In this document: positions 26,291 to 33,539 of the stretch, in pieces
Layout of the letters: each line of letters begins with the position of its first letter
Numbering within the stretch: the first letter of the stretch is position 1
Origin: Bog-159 sp963756605
GTDB lineage: Bacteria > Acidobacteriota > Terriglobia > Bryobacterales > Bryobacteraceae
Assembly: GCA_963756605.1 (NCBI GenBank)
Contig: CAVWOT010000025.1
Location: 22,510-86,509, forward strand
Length of the DNA: 64,000 nt
Direction: 5' to 3'
Made by a program: the position numbers and the translations under genes
Notes under the pieces: generated by a model
What the model was told of the DNA's origin: nothing
The model's input: the letters and a program-made list of their open reading frames with translations, nothing else
The model's database searches: none

Positions 26291-27121
26291 ATGTCGTTCG
26301 CAGGCCTGAAGGTACTCTCGCTCGAAAGCCGCCGCTCCACCGAAATTGCGGAGTTGATTCGCAAACAGGGGGGCGAGGCAGTGCTGGCTCCTTCCATGCG
26401 CGAAGCCCCGCTCGAGGGCAACGAGGCGGCCTTTCATTTCGCCGAGCGGCTGTTCGCTGGCGAGTTCGACATGATGATCCTGCTGACCGGTGTCGGTACG
26501 CGCCTGCTGGATCGGACTCTGGCCACGCGTTATCCACCCGAGCGCTTTCGCGAGGCGCTACACCGCATCACAGTGGTAGTGCGCGGCCCGAAACCCGCCG
26601 CGGTCCTGCGCGAACTGAATGTACCGATCACCGTAGCGGTGCCCGAGCCCAATACCTGGCGCGAGTTGCTGGTGGCCATTCGCGATCGGCCCGAGCGGCG
26701 CATTGCGGTGCAGGAGTACGGGCGTTCCAACCCGGAATTGCTCGCAGGACTCCGCCAGGGTGGGGCCGAAGTCACTACCGTGCGCGTTTATCAATGGGAG
26801 CTGCCGGCGGATACCGAACCGTTGCGCGCGGCGGCACGGCGGCTGGCAGCGGGCGAACTGCAAGTAGTGCTCTTCACCACTTCGATTCAGATCGAGCACC
26901 TGCTGCGGATCGCCGCCGAAACCGGCATCGAAGCCGATGTAGTCGCCGCATTGCATGCCATGGTGGTTGCGTCGATCGGCCCGACCACCAGCGAAGCCCT
27001 GGCGGAAGCCGGCGTCCGCGCCGATTTCGAACCAAGCCATCCCAAGATGGGCTTTTTGGTACAGGAGACGGCCCAGCGCGCCGCGGATATTCTGCGCGCC
27101 AGGCGCACGCCGCCACGGTGA
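26291..27121 (+). CDS. hemD: Uroporphyrinogen-III synthase
   Basis: 276 residues with the two-lobed HemD pattern: GLKVLSLESRRSTEIAELIRKQGG at the start, FDMMILLTGVGTRLL in lobe one, AVQEYGRSNPELLAGLRQGGAEVTTVRVYQWELP crossing to lobe two, and VVLFTTSIQIEHLL, then VASIGPTTSEALAEAGVRADFEP. Sequence identity across HemD proteins is low, but the ordered motifs are characteristic. The enzyme closes hydroxymethylbilane to the uroporphyrinogen III ring, the precursor of haem and of cobalamin, both of which this neighbourhood uses heavily (cytochromes and a B12-dependent reductase). Confidence 0.85.
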   Translation: MSFAGLKVLSLESRRSTEIAELIRKQGGEAVLAPSMREAPLEGNEAAFHFAERLFAGEFDMMILLTGVGTRLLDRTLATRYPPERFREALHRITVVVRGPKPAAVLRELNVPITVAVPEPNTWRELLVAIRDRPERRIAVQEYGRSNPELLAGLRQGGAEVTTVRVYQWELPADTEPLRAAARRLAAGELQVVLFTTSIQIEHLLRIAAETGIEADVVAALHAMVVASIGPTTSEALAEAGVRADFEPSHPKMGFLVQETAQRAADILRARRTPPR

Positions 27122-27193
27122 AGTTACACCACGGAAGTGGGGTGCATCCAGCCGTAAAAAACCGTCCAAAATCGTGTTGTTCGTAAGCTATAG

Positions 27194-27239
27194 CACTGCA
27201 TATGGATATAATCCTTGACGAAGCACTATATATTGGGCC
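27194..27239 (+). promoter_or_regulatory. Candidate NrdR-box pair upstream of nrdJ
   Basis: GCACTATATATTGGGC (27224-27239) fits the NrdR consensus core CwATATATwG. A weaker partner, GCACTGCATATGGATA (27194-27209), starts 30 bp upstream, near the three-helical-turn spacing seen for NrdR sites. A TATAAT-like -10 (27208-27213) lies between them. Confidence 0.5.
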
Positions 27240-27278
27240 ATGATTACGATTGCGCGACAATAGTAGGAGGGGAACCAC

Positions 27279-30104
27279 ATGGGACAGCTTACGGTAGACT
27301 TGAGTGCCAAAATGGATCTGTTGAAAACAAAAGAGCAGCGGCAAAACCGCGCGGGGGTGGCCTTCCCCCGATACTTTACCGCTCGTCAGGAGGCCGGCAA
27401 GACGCCTTACGACGACGTGCAGTGGGAGACCCGCACCGCTTCCATTGGCAACGATAAAGGCGCCGTCATTTTTGAGCAGCGCGATATAGAAGTCCCGGTG
27501 GACTGGTCGCAGACCGCGACCAACATCGTCGCCAGCAAATATTTCCATGGCAAGCTGGGCTCGCCCGAGCGCGAAACCAGCGTGGCCCAGCTCGTCGAAC
27601 GCGTGGTGAATACCATCGCCGGCTGGGGCCAGCACGACGGCTACTTCTCGACCGAGCAGGACAACCAGAACTTCCGCGACGAACTGGCCCACCTGATGCT
27701 CACGCAGAAAGCCTGCTTCAACTCGCCCGTGTGGTTCAACGTGGGCGTGAAGGAGGCGCGCGGCTACGGCTGGGTTTACGATCAGGCGGCCGGCGACATC
27801 GCCAAGCTGGAGCAGGGTGCCACACGCCCGCAATGCTCCGCCTGCTTCATCGTGTCGGTGAAGGATTCGCTCGAATCCATTCTGGATCTGGCCAAGACCG
27901 AAGGCATGCTGTTCAAGTGGGGATCGGGCACCGGGTCGAATCTGTCGTCGCTGCGCGAGGAGGATGCCATTCTTTCGGGCGGCGGGCGCGCCTCCGGGCC
28001 GCTGTCGTTCATGAAGGGTTTCGATGCGTTTGCGGGCGTCATCAAATCCGGCGGCAAGACGCGCCGCGCAGCCAAGATGGTAATCCTGAATTGCGATCAC
28101 CCCGATATCGAAGCGTTCATCTGGTGCAAAGCCAAAGAAGAGAAGAAGGCCTACACGCTGGTGGAGGCGGGTTACGATTCCTCGCTCGATGGCGAAGCCT
28201 ACAGCTCCATCTTCTTCCAGAACGCCAACAATTCCGTGCGCGTCACCGACGAGTTCATGCAAGCGGTGACCGAGGACCGCGACTGGTGGACGAAATCCGT
28301 GGTCGGCGGACAGCCCGTGAAACGCTACAAGGCGCGCGACCTGATGCACCAGATCGCCGAAGCTACACACCAGTGCGGCGACCCCGGCATGCAGTTCGAT
28401 ACCACGGTGAACAGGTGGCACCCTTGCAAGAACACGGCGCGCATCAACGCTTCGAACCCGTGCTCGGAGTACATGTTCCTGGACGATTCGGCGTGCAATT
28501 TGTCGTCGCTGAACCTGATGAAGTTCGTGGGGCCGGGCGGGCAGTTCGACGTGGAAGCCTTCCGCCACGCTGTGGACACCATGATCATGGCGCAGGAAAT
28601 CATCGTCGATAACGCCAGCTATCCGACCGAGAAGATCGCCGGCAATTCGCACAATTACCGGCCGCTGGGGCTGGGCTTCGCCAACCTGGGCGCGCTGCTG
28701 ATGTCGTTCGGCATCCCATACGACAGCGACCAGGGTCGCGACTATGCCGGCGCGATCACGGCCGTCATGTGCGGGCAGGCATACCTGACCAGTTCCCGTA
28801 TCGCCGAATCGACCGGCACGTTCCCCGGGTATGCGCGCAATACGGAGCCGTTCCTGGAAGTGATCCGCATGCACCGCGACGCCGCCCATCGGTTGCACGG
28901 CCATCAGATTCCGCAGGACCTTTTTCAAGGCGCGACGGAATGCTGGGACCACGCGCTCGAATCCGGCCGGCGCAGCGGGTATCGCAATGCGCAGGTGACG
29001 GTGATCGCACCCACCGGCACCATCGGGTTCATGATGGATTGCGATACGACCGGCATCGAGCCGGACCTGGCGCTGGTGAAGTACAAAAAGCTGGTGGGCG
29101 GCGGCGTGATCAAGATCGTCAACAATACCGTGCCGCAGGCGCTGATCAAGCTGGGGTACACGCCGGCGCAGGCGGACCAGATCGTCAGCCACATCGATGC
29201 CACGGGCACTATCGAAGGCGCGCCGCACCTGAAGCCCGAGCACCTGGCCTGTTTCGATTGCAGCTTCCGGCCGGCCAACGGCACCCGGTCGATCCACTAT
29301 ATGGGCCATTTGAAGATGATGGGCGCGGTGCAGCCGTTCGTCTCCGGCGCGATTTCGAAGACCATCAACATGCCGGAAGAGGCCTCGGTGGATGAGGTAA
29401 TGAACGCCTACATCGAAAGCTGGAAGTTGGGGCTGAAGGCGGTGGCGATTTATCGCGACAACTCGAAGCGCGTGCAGCCGCTCAGTTCGGGGACCGGGGC
29501 AGGGAAGTCGGAAAAGTCCGCGGCCGCGGTGGCGCCCGTCCCGCAGACGGTGGAGAAGGTGGTGTACCGGCCGGTGCGGCGCAAGCTGCCGGACGAGCGG
29601 CGCGCCCTCACGCACAAGTTTTCGATCGGCGGCCACGAAGGCTACATCACAGTGGGAATGTACGACGATGGCGCGCCGGGCGAGATCTTCATCACCATGG
29701 CGAAGGAAGGCTCCACGATTTCCGGCCTGATGGACGCGTTCGCCACGGCCATCAGTTTCAGCCTGCAGTACGGCGTGCCGGTGAAATTCCTGGTGGACAA
29801 GTTCGCGCACGTGCGCTTCGAGCCCAGCGGGTGGACCGGCAACCAGCAGATCCCGTATGCCAAGTCCATCATGGATTACATTTTCCGCTGGCTGGGCGCG
29901 CGGTTCCTGGGGCCGGAATACGCGGTGACCGAAGCCGGCGAGACGCCTACGCTGCGTCCGACGGAGCCGAACCCGCAGCAGGAACTGCCGTTTGCGCCGA
30001 TGACCGCGGATGCGCCGCTGTGCGCGGAGTGCGGGTCGATTATGACGCGGAATGGGAGTTGTTATAAGTGCGGGAATTGTGGGGGGACTAGCGGGTGTAG
30101 CTAG
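27279..30104 (+). CDS. nrdJ: Adenosylcobalamin-dependent (class II) ribonucleotide reductase
   Basis: 941 residues, with AGGAGGGG 8 bp before the ATG. Features of the B12-dependent NrdJ family: QKACFNSPVWFNVG near residue 150, QCSACFIVSV (substrate-channel cysteine), KWGSGTGSNLSSLR, ASNPCSEYMFLDDSACNLSSLNL (catalytic radical-site region), APTGTIGFMMDCDTTGIEP, and a C-terminal cysteine-rich tail CAECG and CYKCGNCGG that can act as a zinc ribbon or disulfide shuttle. It reduces ribonucleoside diphosphates to deoxyribonucleotides using a cobalamin radical, with no oxygen requirement. It is a single-gene unit with candidate NrdR boxes upstream. Confidence 0.95.
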   Translation: MGQLTVDLSAKMDLLKTKEQRQNRAGVAFPRYFTARQEAGKTPYDDVQWETRTASIGNDKGAVIFEQRDIEVPVDWSQTATNIVASKYFHGKLGSPERETSVAQLVERVVNTIAGWGQHDGYFSTEQDNQNFRDELAHLMLTQKACFNSPVWFNVGVKEARGYGWVYDQAAGDIAKLEQGATRPQCSACFIVSVKDSLESILDLAKTEGMLFKWGSGTGSNLSSLREEDAILSGGGRASGPLSFMKGFDAFAGVIKSGGKTRRAAKMVILNCDHPDIEAFIWCKAKEEKKAYTLVEAGYDSSLDGEAYSSIFFQNANNSVRVTDEFMQAVTEDRDWWTKSVVGGQPVKRYKARDLMHQIAEATHQCGDPGMQFDTTVNRWHPCKNTARINASNPCSEYMFLDDSACNLSSLNLMKFVGPGGQFDVEAFRHAVDTMIMAQEIIVDNASYPTEKIAGNSHNYRPLGLGFANLGALLMSFGIPYDSDQGRDYAGAITAVMCGQAYLTSSRIAESTGTFPGYARNTEPFLEVIRMHRDAAHRLHGHQIPQDLFQGATECWDHALESGRRSGYRNAQVTVIAPTGTIGFMMDCDTTGIEPDLALVKYKKLVGGGVIKIVNNTVPQALIKLGYTPAQADQIVSHIDATGTIEGAPHLKPEHLACFDCSFRPANGTRSIHYMGHLKMMGAVQPFVSGAISKTINMPEEASVDEVMNAYIESWKLGLKAVAIYRDNSKRVQPLSSGTGAGKSEKSAAAVAPVPQTVEKVVYRPVRRKLPDERRALTHKFSIGGHEGYITVGMYDDGAPGEIFITMAKEGSTISGLMDAFATAISFSLQYGVPVKFLVDKFAHVRFEPSGWTGNQQIPYAKSIMDYIFRWLGARFLGPEYAVTEAGETPTLRPTEPNPQQELPFAPMTADAPLCAECGSIMTRNGSCYKCGNCGGTSGCS

Positions 30105-30274
30105 AATGGGAGTCGTAGCCGCGCAGAGGGACTGTTCGGATTTCGGCTTCGTCCCCGTAGCGCGCTTAGCTGTCGTCGCGAATACTATCTTGCGTGCAAG
30201 TGCCCCGGCAGTAAGGCCTAGTGACCAGCCGCGCTGCTTTTCGCGACCTGTTTTTGTCGGGGGATCAGTAAGAA

Positions 30275-30709
30275 GTGCCCAAAATCGACAAGTATGCTCG
30301 GGATGCGGAGGAATGGCGAGAAGACGCCGAGGCGACGTACGAGGCCGCCACATTGCTTTTTGAGCAGCAGATGTCCTTCTGGTTTTCGGCATCTCTTCTC
30401 GGGCATCACGCCCTTGAGATGCTGCTCAAATCTGCTCTGATTCAGGCAGGACTGACAATCGCACGAGCGCCGCGCCCCTGCTCATCCGGTGCCGAGCATG
30501 ACGCAATGGAAGAGACGAACGCATGGGGCCACGACCTACAAGAACTCGCGGACCTGCTGGCGTCGAGACGGCAACGGTTCGCGCAGCAAGTCTCTCCACA
30601 TCGCAAAGGACTTGCCCGGTTCGATTCTTTTTTTAAGGAATTACGCTATCCTGGAGCCCTGAGAAGCGTTGACTCACTCGGGCCGGGCCCAAAAAGGCGG
30701 CCCTCTTGA
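30275..30709 (+). CDS. HEPN-like domain protein
   Basis: 144 residues from GTG 30275. The helical pattern DAEEWREDAEATYEAATLLFEQQMSFWFSASLLGHHALEMLLKSALI followed by GHDLQELADLL matches HEPN domains (an early helix with a mid-chain aromatic, then H-D-L). The RNase-type R-x4-6-H motif is not evident. No partner nucleotidyltransferase is adjacent, which is unlike the usual HEPN-MNT pairs. The GC content is lower than in flanking genes, consistent with an accessory patch. Confidence 0.6.
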   Translation: MPKIDKYARDAEEWREDAEATYEAATLLFEQQMSFWFSASLLGHHALEMLLKSALIQAGLTIARAPRPCSSGAEHDAMEETNAWGHDLQELADLLASRRQRFAQQVSPHRKGLARFDSFFKELRYPGALRSVDSLGPGPKRRPS

Positions 30710-30758
30710 CTGACCTGATGAGATTGATTCGACCGTTTGCGTTTCCGGACGGTGAGTC

Positions 30759-31340
30759 GTGAGCGGCAAACATAGCTGGCCTGTTGTGTGTGCATCGCTA
30801 TTCGCCGGACTTTTTGGTGGGATCGCGTCAACCTGGCTATCTCCGGCTAGGCTCGTGCTAGCCCAGAAGGCTACGCCGACGGGCTTCCTTAAGGTGCTGC
30901 GGGTCGAACGCTTGGAATTAGTGGACAAGCAAGCCAATGTGCGCGGTGTTCTTGAAGTCCTTCCTAGCGGAACGCCCCGGCTGCTTCTTGGTGATATCTC
31001 AAAGAGCGTCTGGATTAACGATGAGGCCCTGTCCATCGGAGACCTGCGTGCTGGTGGTCGCGGGGTCATGGTCGGCTCAACGCCAACGGACGGAATCGGC
31101 GTGAAAGTCTTTGATGTAAGCTCCGGTGCAGTGACCATTAGAGCAGACGGTGTAGGCGTTACGGACAAGTGGGACGATACACGGATCGCCCTATTAAACC
31201 GCCCAGATGGGCCGGGGCTCACCCTGTACGACAGAGGTGGCGGCAAGCCCCGCGTTGTTCTCGCTGTGCCCGGCGGGTTCGGCATCGGCAGCCTTATGGT
31301 TCTGGGGGCGGACAACAGCGTGCTGTGGGCAGCGCCCTAA
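30759..31340 (+). CDS. Secreted hypothetical protein with beta repeats
   Basis: 193 residues from GTG 30759 with an N-terminal signal anchor (VVCASLFAGLFGGIASTWLS). The rest consists of short beta-strand pairs: VERLELVDKQANVRGVLEV, PRLLLGDI, GRGVMVGSTPTDGIGVKVFD and GPGLTLYDRGGGKPRVVLAV, each a turn of similar pattern (x-L-x-D-x-x-G-x-x-R-x-x-L), suggesting a repetitive fold. I do not recognise the family. Nothing links it to the neighbours. Confidence 0.6.
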   Translation: MSGKHSWPVVCASLFAGLFGGIASTWLSPARLVLAQKATPTGFLKVLRVERLELVDKQANVRGVLEVLPSGTPRLLLGDISKSVWINDEALSIGDLRAGGRGVMVGSTPTDGIGVKVFDVSSGAVTIRADGVGVTDKWDDTRIALLNRPDGPGLTLYDRGGGKPRVVLAVPGGFGIGSLMVLGADNSVLWAAP

Positions 31341-31467
31341 ACGCCTAATCGGAAGGGATCGGTGCCACGAACCGATGCTGTCTCAAAAGTGTCCGTCGCA
31401 CCGGCGGAGGGGACCGTCAGCCCCTAGACACCACTCTCTCCGCCTGAGCGGAAAGCCCGAATCTCGG

Positions 31468-31776
31468 CTACGCGGCAGTATGTGACTTGACCACCGAGAC
31501 CCTCACCCGATACCCCAACCCCGCCAGGATGCGAACCAGTAGGTCGCTGGACACGTGATCGAGGTCCCCATTGAGAATGGCGGTAACCCTCGTGCGCGAA
31601 GTGCCCGCGCGCTTGGCGATCTCGGCATGCGTGATGCCCTGTCTCAGGACAATTTCCTTCAGCCGCTTGAGCAGCGCATGCTGAAGCTGCCACTCTTTCG
31701 CCTCTGTCGCGGAGAGTCCCATGGCGGCGGCCAGTTCTTCAGGCGTTTTGCAAACGATCGGTTTGAGTCTATGCAT
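31468..31776 (-). CDS. HigA-type antitoxin, XRE helix-turn-helix
   Basis: 102 residues. The helix-turn-helix is ITHAEIAKRAGTSRTRVTAILNGDLDHVSSDLLVRILAGLG, typical of XRE/HigA regulators. The start overlaps the end of the upstream toxin gene by 8 bp, toxin first, which is the HigBA order. It probably binds the toxin and represses the shared promoter. Confidence 0.85.
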   Translation of the reverse strand: MHRLKPIVCKTPEELAAAMGLSATEAKEWQLQHALLKRLKEIVLRQGITHAEIAKRAGTSRTRVTAILNGDLDHVSSDLLVRILAGLGYRVRVSVVKSHTAA

Positions 31777-32095
31777 CCAGAAGCTCCTTCAGGCGCTTTC
31801 GCCCCAACTCGATTTCGAGAGGTGGCGTCCGCTGAGTTTTTTTAACGAACGCGTGAAAGACGAGCACTCCTTTCGGCGATGCAAGGTAGTAGAACACGCG
31901 AAAGATGCCGTCCGCGCCCTTCGCGCGCAGTTCCGACACGCCGGCACTTACCACCGGCATCGGCCGGGAGGCTGGCATAGCGACGTGCTCCCCGATCTGC
32001 AGCCGGAAGAGGTTCTTCCCCAAATTCACGCGCGCCTCCTTCGGAAACCGGCGCACGGCGTCCCTTGCTTTGGGATGGAACACAACCGGACGCAC
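31769..32095 (-). CDS. HigB/Gp49-like RelE-superfamily toxin
   Basis: 108 residues. The Gp49/DUF891 pattern is present: VVFHPKARDAVRRFPKEARVNLGKNLFRLQ, VSELRAKGADGIFRVFYYL and VFHAFVKKTQRTPPLEIELGRKRL. In this superfamily the product cleaves mRNA on the ribosome; the central E-L-R and the F-V-K-K-T-Q block are its hallmark. It overlaps the HigA gene. The pair looks intact and probably functional. Confidence 0.85.
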   Translation of the reverse strand: MRPVVFHPKARDAVRRFPKEARVNLGKNLFRLQIGEHVAMPASRPMPVVSAGVSELRAKGADGIFRVFYYLASPKGVLVFHAFVKKTQRTPPLEIELGRKRLKELLDA

Positions 32096-32180
32096 AACCC
32101 GATTGTATCAAATGTGGGACGCGAGCTGTTTGCTTAAAGAAGACGGCGAACAATACATAATGTAAATGTGGTGTCGTGAG

Positions 32181-32416
32181 ATACGACTGAGATCCGGAAA
32201 CGGTCGTGCGAAAACTTGGCCCGTTACGGAATTTCACTAGAGGACGCAGCCGCATCTTAGAAAGGACAAGAGATTCGAGTGTATGCCGTGGGCGTCGTGA
32301 ACGGCGTCGAGATCACCGTGATTTACACTGATGCGTCCGAGGACGAACGCCGGATCATTTCGGCATGGAGAGCGGAGCGACATGAAAGAGAAGCCTACTG
32401 GCAAACCATCACCTAA
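32181..32416 (+). pseudogene. Decayed BrnT toxin
   Basis: The C-terminal half reads VYAVGVVNGVEITVIYTDASEDERRIISAWRAE and then RHEREAYW, a clear BrnT ending, with the stop at 32414-32416, inside the BrnA gene. The upstream part of the family (about 32181-32275: NLARYGISLEDAA, as in BrnT) is in another frame, a single base is missing near ILE, and the middle of the domain is gone. No intact start is present, so the toxin cannot be made. Confidence 0.75.
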
Positions 32417-32681
32417 GCAGCTAACCGACTGGAAGCGCCTTCGCGAACTTAGCGATCGCAAAATCCGGCGCGGCATCGAGAGCGATCCCGATGCGCGGCC
32501 GACCGATGTGGATTTCTGGAAAAATGCGCGAGTCGTCATTCCAGCGGTAAAGCGGACCATTACGATTCGGCTAGATGCGGACCTGCTCGCCTGGTTACGG
32601 CAGAAGAGGGGTTATCAGACCAGGATCAATGCCGTGTTGCGCACTTACATGGAAGCTAGCCGTGCATCTAGGCGCGCCTGA
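32382..32681 (+). CDS. brnA: BrnA-family antitoxin, orphaned
   Basis: A 99-residue reading from ATG 32382, overlapping the BrnT remnant by 35 bp as in intact brnTA operons. It has the BrnA pattern: DARPTDVDFWKNARVVIP, KRTITIRLDADLLAWLRQKRGYQTRINAVLRTYME, which is a ribbon-helix-helix domain. The antitoxin reads through intact while its toxin is broken. It could still act as a DNA-binding regulator. Confidence 0.85.
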   Translation: MKEKPTGKPSPKQLTDWKRLRELSDRKIRRGIESDPDARPTDVDFWKNARVVIPAVKRTITIRLDADLLAWLRQKRGYQTRINAVLRTYMEASRASRRA

Positions 32682-32728
32682 GTCTCTCGGCTATACGCGT
32701 AATATGGGGCTGCTAAAGGGTTCGGTGT

Positions 32729-32781
32729 AGCGGAGCTAAAGCTCCGCGCCGGCTGAAGCCTGGCTGAAGCCCGCTTTCCAA
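32729..32781 (-). repeat. Dispersed palindromic repeat, copy D (long form)
   Basis: On the minus strand it reads TTGGAAAGCGGGCTTCAGCC, then AGGCTTCAGCC, then GGCGCGGAGC, then TTTAGCTCCGCT. The extra CTTCAGCC unit is shared with the copy at 42376, so two length classes exist. Confidence 0.75.
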
Positions 32782-32849
32782 AACCGCAAGATTCTGATAG
32801 CGGGGGCTGAAGTGACTTGCCAATAGCGCGTTACAATCGGAGCAAGCGC

Positions 32850-33506
32850 GTGAAGATCACCATTTCGAAGGAGAACTATCTCAAGGCCATTGCGGAAGCC
32901 GAGTCCGAAGGCGAAACCGTGAAGGCGGCCACCCTGTCGCGCTGGCTGAACGTCACCGCGCCCGCGGTGACCATGGCCATCAAGCGGCTGAAGCGCGATA
33001 CGCTGATCCGCGTCGGCGAGGAGGGCCACATCACGCTGACGGCGGCCGGCCGGGAGATCGCCAACCGCATTTTGAACCGTCATCATCTGATCGAGCGCAT
33101 GCTCACCGAAATTTTCGGCATGGAATGGTACAAGGTCCATGAAGAGGCCGAGCAACTGGAGCATGCCGTTTCCGGCGATTTCGAGCGCAAGCTGGTGGAG
33201 AAACTAGGCGCGGGAGAAGCTTGTCCGCACGGCAACCGCGTGGGCCTGGATACGCCCGCCGACCGGCGCCGCCGCGGTTTGAAGACGCTCGATGAAAGCC
33301 CCGGCAATGAAGCTGTGGCCGTCACCAGCGTGTACGAGCGCGACCGGCGACTGCTGGAGTATCTGGAGGGTCTGGGGGTGCGGCCCGGTTCTCAGGTGAG
33401 TGTGGAATCGCGGAATGCCGACGATACGCTTACCCTGCGCGTAGACGGGCAGCGCGTGCAACTGGGACGCTCCGCGGCGCAGAAAGTGTGGGTGCGGGCG
33501 GCGTAA
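32850..33506 (+). CDS. DtxR/MntR-family metal-dependent regulator
   Basis: A 218-residue reading from GTG 32850, with GGAG 7 bp upstream; an upstream TTG at 32817 would add 11 weakly supported residues. N-terminal winged helix: KENYLKAIAEAESEGETVKAATLSRWLNVTAPAVTMAIKRLKRDTLI. The dimerisation domain has the metal-site pattern HHLIERMLTEIFGMEWYKVHEEAEQLEHAVS. A C-terminal FeoA/SH3-like domain (GLGVRPGSQVSVESR) completes it. It likely senses Mn(II) or Fe(II) and represses uptake genes; no transporter is adjacent. Confidence 0.9.
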   Translation: MKITISKENYLKAIAEAESEGETVKAATLSRWLNVTAPAVTMAIKRLKRDTLIRVGEEGHITLTAAGREIANRILNRHHLIERMLTEIFGMEWYKVHEEAEQLEHAVSGDFERKLVEKLGAGEACPHGNRVGLDTPADRRRRGLKTLDESPGNEAVAVTSVYERDRRLLEYLEGLGVRPGSQVSVESRNADDTLTLRVDGQRVQLGRSAAQKVWVRAA

Positions 33507-33539
33507 CGGCGGACCAGTTTCGTCACGTCAGCGCTTCCG

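Noticed and set aside
27122..27278. Cobalamin riboswitch before nrdJ
   Set aside because: No B12-box or long structured leader is visible in the 157 bp; NrdR-type sites explain the region better.
26874..30392. 1172-codon open frame on the minus strand
   Set aside because: It lies wholly antisense to nrdJ and hemD sequence, is rich in Arg/His/Ala from high-GC codon bias, and has no domain pattern.
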